Assembly: GCA_934169415.1 (NCBI GenBank)
Contig: CAKPNP010000034.1
Span: 1 to 11,344, forward strand
DNA length: 11,344 nucleotides
Reading direction: 5' to 3'
Source of the DNA: an uncultured Bacilli bacterium
GTDB taxonomy: Bacteria; Bacillota_I; Bacilli_A; RF39; UBA660
Positions 7,192 to 11,344 of the stretch are shown piece after piece (the first letter of the stretch is position 1; each line of letters opens with the position of its first letter). The notes under the pieces are model-generated. The model was not told the DNA's origin, did not search any database, and saw nothing but the letters and a program-made list of their open reading frames with translations. The translations under genes were made by a program, and so were the position numbers.

Positions 7192-7199
7192 GTTTTTTT
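7162..7199 (+). terminator. Terminator inside the 3' end of the DUF1292 gene
   Basis: AAAGACTTAAGA (about 7162-7173) pairs with TCTTAAGTTTTT (7186-7197), including one G-U pair, around a 12-base loop. It runs into seven Ts (7193-7199). The left arm is coding sequence. Confidence 0.75.
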
Positions 7200-7315
7200 A
7201 TATAAAATATAGAATATACGTATTTTATCTAGCACTTTTTTTATAAAAAAATTTATAGGTAAATTTATTTTAAAACTAAAGACTTTCTAATAAATAAATG
7301 ATACACTATATTTAG

Positions 7316-7346
7316 TTAATAAAATTAGAAAAAATCATTTTATTAA
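7316..7346. repeat. Perfect AT inverted repeat in the 7200-7435 intergenic region
   Basis: TTAATAAAAT (7316-7325) and ATTTTATTAA (7337-7346) form 10-bp arms with an 11-base loop and no T-tract behind, so it is not a typical terminator. The same intergenic region also holds an 8-bp inverted repeat (ATAAAATA 7202-7209 with TATTTTAT 7221-7228) and a GCACTTTTTTTAT at 7232-7244. That last string matches the right arm and tail of the dispersed terminator element. I see no gene and no convincing promoter between 7200 and 7435. Confidence 0.4.
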
Positions 7347-7435
7347 TTGTTTTAATAGTCATAAAATTTTATTGAATACAAATTGTTTACGCAATTCAAT
7401 TATGTTAATTCAGTATTAGGAAAGGAAAAAAGAAA

Positions 7436-7890
7436 ATGAATAAAGAATATGAATATAGTTTTAAGGTGAATGATATAGCTCCCTTTATTGATTATTGTAT
7501 AAGTAATAATTATGTATTAAAGGAAGAATATGAACAAACTAGAACACTTTATAAAAATGGTGGTAAAGTTATGGCAAGAATCACTAAAATTTTAAAGATG
7601 ATAACTTAAGTGATAGTGTTTTAAAAGTAAGTAGAGAATCAAAAGATTTATTAATTGATGATAAAAATAGAGAGTTTGTTAAATCGTTATTAGAAATTTT
7701 AGAATTAAATGAAACAAAAAAATTGGTAAGAAAACGTTATGTATATATAAATAATAATGTCATTTTTGAAATAGATAAGTATACAAAACATGTAATGAAT
7801 GTAGTTGCAATTGAGGGTAATAAAGATGAAGTCGATAGTATATATAATGAATTAAAAGTTATTATAGATAGTAATATTGTAAATGATTAA
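7436..7890 (+). pseudogene. CYTH-domain protein, frameshifted (copy A)
   Basis: ATG 7436 has an AGGAAAGG ribosome binding site (7418-7425) and starts MNKEYEYSFKVNDIAPFIDY, with a modified ExExK motif. It reads QTRTLYKNGGKVMARITK and then shifts frame in an A4T4A3 tract near 7582-7592, so translation stops at TAA 7607 after 57 codons. In the -1 frame the rest stays open to TAA 7888 and reads as the missing part of a CYTH domain: KDDNLSDSVLKVSRESKDLL, LVRKRYVYINNNVIFEIDKY, MNVVAIEGNKDEVDSIYNEL. CYTH proteins hydrolyse or cyclise triphosphates such as thiamine triphosphate. At least one base is missing, and the short spacing suggests a larger out-of-frame deletion could have occurred. The homologous copy B at 9969-10325 shares this lesion. 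Confidence 0.8.
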
Positions 7891-7924
7891 GTGCGTAATG
7901 CACTTTTTTTATGGATTTGACTAT
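7533..7924 (+). repeat. Tandem repeat block 1, unit A (CYTH remnant plus terminator)
   Basis: This block is nearly identical to 9969-10358, with roughly ten differences by eye, including two one-base homopolymer length changes. It starts at AACAAACTAGAAC inside the CYTH remnant and ends at TGGATTTGACTAT behind the terminator. The repeat period is 2436 bases at the left end of the block. Confidence 0.9.
7889..7910 (+). terminator. Terminator after CYTH copy A, second copy of the dispersed element
   Basis: AAGTGC/GCACTT stem with GTAAT loop and seven Ts, then ATGGATTTGAC. It is identical in stem and loop to the hairpins behind queA and CYTH copy B. Confidence 0.85.
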
Positions 7925-7957
7925 GTTAAACCCTGGTTTTACAAATGAATTTAAAGT

Positions 7958-7986
7958 TTGACAAACTAATCAAAAAATGATAGTAT
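7958..7986 (+). promoter_or_regulatory. Promoter of the complete DUF6273-AAA+ gene
   Basis: Perfect TTGACA (7958-7963), a 17-base spacer and TAGTAT (7981-7986; four of six consensus bases). An offset TATAAG at 7984 is less well spaced. The following AGTGCCATAAATTGAGGAGG resembles the leader after the 6254 promoter. The strong SD AGGAGG (8002-8007) serves ATG 8021. Confidence 0.75.
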
Positions 7987-8020
7987 AAGTGCCATAAATT
8001 GAGGAGGATGAAATATTGTT

Positions 8021-9928
8021 ATGAATGATAAAATGAATAGTCAAGGTTTAACTTTATTGTCTGAAGGACAAATTTGGGGAAACAGTAATGAATCCCAATT
8101 AGAAGTAATTAGAAAATATGGAGCAAAAGCTGCAATTACAGATTTATGTGTTTTAACAGGTAGTCATTTATGTGAAGATACTGATTATAATATAGATGAA
8201 GATAAATCTTTAACTGATAGAACTAGTTGTTTTTGGACTAGATCTGATAATGTTTGTAATACTATCTGCGCGGTCATGGAGAATGGTAATAGGAACATCA
8301 AATTTTGGTATGAACGCAATGGTGCTGTTCGCCCAGCTTTGCAATCTTCTGTAATCTTTTCTCAAATCTCACCGAATAGAGTGAGGGGATACAATGGAAC
8401 AGAAGAAGTAGAATATGGAGAATATCCTCAAAATGCTGCTGATTCAAGAATGCAAAATATACTAGAGTCAGAATATAATAGAGGAATGAATAAAACGGGA
8501 AGAAGTTACACATTTGATTCTGTAAGATATGATGATTATGATACGGGATTTAAACCTGTAACTTATGAAGAATACGAATATCAAGGAAAGGAATATATTC
8601 GTGTAAAAGCTAACTCTGATTTTGTTGGCGGTAAATTCAAGCTTTCAAATGGTGTTGAATATAGAAATGGTGATTATGTTTGGGTAGAAGTATCACCGGT
8701 TAAATGGTTGATAGATGATAGAACAGAAATTTTAATTTCAAAAAAAGGATTGGTTTCCGGTATAAGATTCCTTGATAAAAGAACTGATTATAAAGGTGAT
8801 TTTGATAGAACAAAAATGAAAGAATATCTTGATAGATATATGCTTCGAGATTTAACTCAAACTGTAGCATTTACTCGTGTTCAAAATATGACACCAGAAG
8901 AAAAAGAAAGGTTTGAAGAAACTAAACCTGTTGTTACTAATAATGTGTCAGTAAAACAAAATTTTTTTGCTTCTACAGTAACTCCAACATTATCTGATAA
9001 AGATATTTCAGAACTTGAAAAATATGGAAAAGTATTAAATCGAAAAAATTACATTGTTTCACCAACCATTGGAAGAGAAAAAGAGTTAAAAAATCTTATG
9101 ATTACTTTAGCTCAAGATAAAAAAAGACCATTAATAGTTGGAGAATCAGGTGTTGGTAAAACTGCAATAGTAGATGAACTAGCTTATAGAATTAAAACAG
9201 GAGAAGTCCCAAATTTTTTACAAGGAAAAATAATTTTGGAAGTTGATCCAAGTAATGTAGTTGCAGGTTGTAGATATGTCGGAATGTTTGAAGATAGCAT
9301 GATTAGATTACTGAATTTATGTGAAAGATTTGACATAATAGTTTTCATCGATGAAATTCATACAATATATGGTCTTGGTGCAGGTAGTAAAAGTAATAAT
9401 GACATGGCATCTATGTTAAAATATTATATTGATAGATCTAACTTAAAAGTAATTGGAACAACAACTGAAAAAGAATATCAAGAGTTCTTTAGTTCTGATG
9501 CTTTAAAAAGAAGATTTGAAAAAATTACTGTTAAAGAACCTACTGAAGATATTTTATATCAAATAATTGATAAAGTAATTGAAGATTATTATGTAAAAAG
9601 TGGAATATCTTTTGAAAATGAAAATATAAGAGCTCAAATAGTAAATATTATATTAAATGCCACTAAAAAAAGTCATATAGTGTATAATGATATGGTTAAT
9701 AATCCTGATTTAGCAATATCTATCATTGATAAAGCGTTTGCATTCGCAAAAGTTTATGATAGTGAATTTATTACAGCAGAACACTTTATTGAATGTTTTG
9801 AGTGTTGTGATAGAATCTATGAATCTATAAGAGAACGAGCAATAGCTAGATTAAAAAATTTAGATACAAGTATATCCAAACCAGTTCAAAAGGTATTAAA
9901 AATAGATTTTAATAGATTTAATAAGTAA
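8021..9928 (+). CDS. DUF6273-like (permuted) module fused to a ClpA/ClpB D1-like AAA+ ATPase
   Basis: A 635-residue cytoplasmic protein with no signal or membrane segment. Residues 10-107 resemble the C-terminal half of DUF6273/formylglycine-enzyme-fold domains: LTLLSEGQIWG, then KAAITDLCVLTG, FWTRS (71-75) and GAVRPAL (101-107). Residues 130-290 resemble the N-terminal half: VEYGEYPQ (131-137), YVWVEVSPVKWLID with W229, ILISKKGLVSGIRFL and MKEYLDRYM. A linker leads to one AAA+ domain like ClpA/ClpB D1: IGREKEL, Walker A GESGVGKT (374-381), pore-loop-like AGCRYVGMFED with Y419, Walker B VFIDEIHT (441-448), sensor GTTT (479-482) and arginine finger in LKRRFEK (495-501). No Clp N-domain, M-domain, D2 or ClpP-binding loop is seen. 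Family knowledge suggests an ATP-driven oligomer. A ligand-sensing role for the front module is my inference. ATG 8021 has AGGAGG at 8002-8007; a second ATG at 8033 matches the start of the downstream paralogue. Confidence 0.85.
   Translation: MNDKMNSQGLTLLSEGQIWGNSNESQLEVIRKYGAKAAITDLCVLTGSHLCEDTDYNIDEDKSLTDRTSCFWTRSDNVCNTICAVMENGNRNIKFWYERNGAVRPALQSSVIFSQISPNRVRGYNGTEEVEYGEYPQNAADSRMQNILESEYNRGMNKTGRSYTFDSVRYDDYDTGFKPVTYEEYEYQGKEYIRVKANSDFVGGKFKLSNGVEYRNGDYVWVEVSPVKWLIDDRTEILISKKGLVSGIRFLDKRTDYKGDFDRTKMKEYLDRYMLRDLTQTVAFTRVQNMTPEEKERFEETKPVVTNNVSVKQNFFASTVTPTLSDKDISELEKYGKVLNRKNYIVSPTIGREKELKNLMITLAQDKKRPLIVGESGVGKTAIVDELAYRIKTGEVPNFLQGKIILEVDPSNVVAGCRYVGMFEDSMIRLLNLCERFDIIVFIDEIHTIYGLGAGSKSNNDMASMLKYYIDRSNLKVIGTTTEKEYQEFFSSDALKRRFEKITVKEPTEDILYQIIDKVIEDYYVKSGISFENENIRAQIVNIILNATKKSHIVYNDMVNNPDLAISIIDKAFAFAKVYDSEFITAEHFIECFECCDRIYESIRERAIARLKNLDTSISKPVQKVLKIDFNRFNK
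8033..8906 (+). repeat. Tandem repeat block 2, unit A (5' part of DUF6273-AAA+ gene)
   Basis: This stretch aligns with 10471-11344 over 874 bases with equal length overall, because one 3-base gain is balanced by one 3-base loss. The offset is 2438 bases. The alignment is cut only by the window edge. Confidence 0.9.
8249..8326 (+). other. Hypervariable segment of the DUF6273-like module
   Basis: Residues 77-102, between the conserved FWTRS and VRPAL motifs, differ from the paralogue (10687-10764) at 16 of 26 ungapped positions. Only about 22 of the remaining 265 compared residues differ. The segment lies in a local GC rise (about 43% over 8261-8390 by hand count), with codons such as CGC, GCG, GTC and AGG that are rare elsewhere in the window. 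Confidence 0.7.
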
Positions 9929-9968
9929 AAATGAAGTGTGGATAATATCATGCCAGAATTAACTGATA

Positions 9969-10325
9969 AACAAACTAGAACACTTTATAAAAATAGTGGT
10001 AAAGTTATGGCAAGAATCACTAAAATTTTAAAGATGATAACTTAAGTGATAGTGTTTTAAAAGTAAGCAGAGAATCAAAAGATTTATTAATTGATGATAA
10101 AAATAGAGAGTTTGTTAAATCGTTATTAGAAATTTTAGAATTAAATGAAACAAAAAATTGGTAAGAAAACGTTATGTATATATAAATAATAATGTCATTT
10201 TTGAAATAGATAAGTATATAGAACCTGTAATGAATGTAGTTGCAATTGAGGGTAATAAAGATGAAGTCGATAATATATATAATAAATTAAAAGTTATTAT
10301 AGATAGTAATATTGTAAATGATTAA
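9969..10325 (+). pseudogene. CYTH-domain protein remnant (copy B), truncated and twice frameshifted
   Basis: This copy lacks the first ~33 codons present in copy A. Upstream of AACAAACTAGAAC the sequence is unrelated, though an in-frame ATG at 9950 opens a 31-codon frame MPELTDKQTRTLYKN... that ends at the same shared frameshift (TAA 10043). A second lesion has been added: a run of seven As in copy A (within GAAACAAAAAAATTGG) is six here, so the remaining frame is broken again. At one site copy B keeps the more family-typical EPVMNVVAIEG where copy A has KHVMNVVAIEG. Copy A is therefore not simply the ancestor of copy B. Not expected to yield a functional enzyme. Confidence 0.8.
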
Positions 10326-10344
10326 GTGCGTAATGCACTTTTTT
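10324..10344 (+). terminator. Terminator after CYTH copy B, third copy of the dispersed element
   Basis: AAGTGC/GCACTT stem, GTAAT loop and six Ts, followed by ATGGATTTGACTAT. It also serves as the first terminator behind the gene ending at 9928, which has none of its own. Confidence 0.85.
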
Positions 10345-10440
10345 ATGGATTTGACTATCAGTGTTTTTATTGGTGTATTTAAAATATCATTCGAATAAAT
10401 TTATGAATTTTCAAAAAAAATAAGAAAAAATGAAATTATA

Positions 10441-10449
10441 TGGTAAAAT
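10441..10449 (+). promoter_or_regulatory. Extended -10 promoter of the second DUF6273-AAA+ gene
   Basis: TGG followed by TAAAAT (10444-10449) is an extended -10. The -35 position is only A-rich (around 10421-10426), so this promoter looks different from, and probably weaker than, that of copy A. The start would be near 10456, giving a leader of about 15 bases with GGTGA (10458-10462) as the SD. The 10359-10470 spacer shows no similarity by eye to 7925-8032. Confidence 0.55.
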
Positions 10450-10470
10450 ATAACTGTGGTGATGATTAAA

Positions 10471-11344
10471 ATGAATAGTCAAGATTTGACTTTATTGTCT
10501 GAAGGACAAATTTGGGGAAACAGTAGTGAATCCCAATTAGAAGTAATTAGAAAATATGGAACAAAAGCTGCAATTACAGATTTATGTGTTTTAACAGGTA
10601 GTTATTTATGTGAAGATACTGATTATAATATAGATGAAGATAAATCTTTAACTGGTAGAACTAGTCGTTTTTGGACTAAATCTGATGATGGCGTTTATAA
10701 TGTCTGCGGGGTCAATTTGACTGGTAATAGGAGCAACAAGCATAGGTATCAACGCAATGGTGTTGTTCGCCCAGCTTTACAATCTTTTGTAATCTTCTCC
10801 CAAATCTCCCCAAGCAGAGTGAGAGGATACAATGGAACAGAAGAAGTAGAGTATGGAGAATATCCTCAAAATGCTGCTGATTCAAGAATGCAAAATATAC
10901 TAGAGTCAGAATATAATAGAGGAATGAATAAAACGGGAAGAAGCTACACATTTGATTCTGTAAAATATGATGACTACGATACAGGATTTAAACCTGTAAC
11001 CTATGAAGAATACGAATATCAAGGAAAGGAATATATTCGTATAAAAGCTAACTCTGATTTTGGTAGCAATAAATTCAAACTTTCAAATGGTGTTGAATAT
11101 AGAAATGGTGATTACGTTTGGGTAGAAGTATCACCGGTTAAATGGTTGATAGATGATAGAACAGGAATTTTAATTTCAAAAAAAGGATTGGTTTCTGGTA
11201 TAAGATTTCTTGATAAAAATCTTGATTATACAGGTGATTTTGCTAAAACAGAAATGAAAGAATATCTTGATAGATATATGCTTCGAGATTTAACTCAAAC
11301 TGTAACATTTACTCGTGTTCAAAATATGACACCAGAAGAAAAAG
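10471..11344 (+). CDS. Second DUF6273-like/AAA+ protein, 5' part (runs off the window)
   Basis: ATG 10471, with GGTGA eight bases ahead, opens a frame that stays open for 291 codons to the window edge. The product aligns end to end with residues 5-295 of the upstream paralogue: LTLLSEGQIWG, FWTKS, RNGVVRPAL, VEYGEYPQ, SPVKWLIDD, MKEYLDRYM and NMTPEEK are all conserved. It differs mainly in the loop between FWTKS and VRPAL and in a second patch (LDKNLDYTGDFAKTE against LDKRTDYKGDFDRTK, 6 differences). Most other changes are single conservative residues, so the protein appears to be under selection and not decaying. Whether the AAA+ domain is retained cannot be seen. Two in-frame starts upstream (ATG 10462, GTG 10459) fall within the SD and are unlikely. 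Confidence 0.85.
   Translation, partial: MNSQDLTLLSEGQIWGNSSESQLEVIRKYGTKAAITDLCVLTGSYLCEDTDYNIDEDKSLTGRTSRFWTKSDDGVYNVCGVNLTGNRSNKHRYQRNGVVRPALQSFVIFSQISPSRVRGYNGTEEVEYGEYPQNAADSRMQNILESEYNRGMNKTGRSYTFDSVKYDDYDTGFKPVTYEEYEYQGKEYIRIKANSDFGSNKFKLSNGVEYRNGDYVWVEVSPVKWLIDDRTGILISKKGLVSGIRFLDKNLDYTGDFAKTEMKEYLDRYMLRDLTQTVTFTRVQNMTPEEK

Larger units (their letters stand above)
9969..10358 (+). repeat. Tandem repeat block 1, unit B
   Basis: Second copy of the block at 7533-7924, with one fewer A in one run and one fewer T in the terminator tail. It begins 41 bases after the stop of the DUF6273-AAA+ gene. Confidence 0.9.

Noticed and set aside
7200..7435. Possible gene or RNA gene in the intergenic region
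   Set aside because: No SD-start-ORF combination, no tRNA-like cloverleaf and no conserved riboswitch core; only AT-rich inverted repeats.
7582..7592. Programmed -1 frameshift in the CYTH gene (A4T4A3 tract)
   Set aside because: The zero-frame phase does not give a valid X-XXY-YYZ slippery heptamer. Copy B carries a further single-base deletion and has lost its start, so decay is simpler.
8249..8326. Outright call of a diversity-generating retroelement
   Set aside because: No reverse transcriptase, template repeat or IMH-like element is visible, and 6 of 16 substitution sites have no A in either copy. Kept only as a hypothesis.
8298..8513. Minus-strand ORFs at 8298-8513 and 10712-10951 encoding similar Phe/Leu/Cys-rich peptides
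   Set aside because: They lie entirely opposite the DUF6273-like coding region and stay similar only because that region is duplicated. They have no SD or promoter on that strand.
1..11344. Mollicutes genetic code (TGA = Trp)
   Set aside because: ruvB and the small peptide gene end in TGA, and the Trp codons I checked are TGG.

Overview
This is a very AT-rich bacterial window from a low-GC Firmicutes/Mycoplasmatota-type organism, probably an uncultured gut lineage. The lineage is inferred from base composition, strong GGAGG/GGTGA ribosome binding sites, the ruvA-ruvB-queA order and the presence of a DUF1292 gene. All tryptophans in the genes I checked are TGG and ruvB ends in TGA, so the standard bacterial code applies rather than the Mollicutes TGA=Trp code. 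All supported genes lie on the + strand.

Layout: (1) 1-201 is the C-terminal tail of an Rpn-type PD-(D/E)XK nuclease/putative transposase, followed by a terminator, a second hairpin terminator and a 39-residue membrane peptide gene. (2) 631-3549 is a compact three-gene operon: a VTC/polyphosphate-polymerase-type CYTH protein, a DUF4956 membrane protein, and a secreted or membrane-anchored beta-helical Cthe_2159-type (DUF4353) carbohydrate-binding protein. (3) 3575-6246 is a housekeeping operon with its own promoter and terminator: ruvA, ruvB (Holliday junction branch migration) and queA (queuosine synthesis). (4) 6254-7199 holds an unrecognised acidic single-span membrane protein and a DUF1292 protein between a clear promoter and a terminator. 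(5) 7200-11344 is the unusual part. It is a roughly 2.44-kb tandem repeat in which each unit carries a decayed CYTH-domain pseudogene, a conserved terminator, a non-homologous promoter/leader, and a gene for a large protein. The complete copy of that protein (635 aa) joins a DUF6273/formylglycine-enzyme-like module to a single ClpA/ClpB D1-like AAA+ ATPase domain. The second copy runs off the right edge after 291 codons.

The two halves of the DUF6273-like module appear in reversed order: the 'FWTRS...VRPAL' half comes first and the 'YGEYPQ...KWLID' half second. Between the two paralogues, 16 of 26 residues differ in the loop between those two N-terminal motifs, while only about 22 of the other 265 differ. 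That loop lies in a local GC spike. The pattern is what one would expect of a diversifying ligand-binding loop coupled to an ATPase engine, produced either by recombination among paralogues or by a diversity-generating mechanism. No reverse transcriptase or template repeat is visible here, so the mechanism is open. This locus is the best candidate for an undescribed system in the window.
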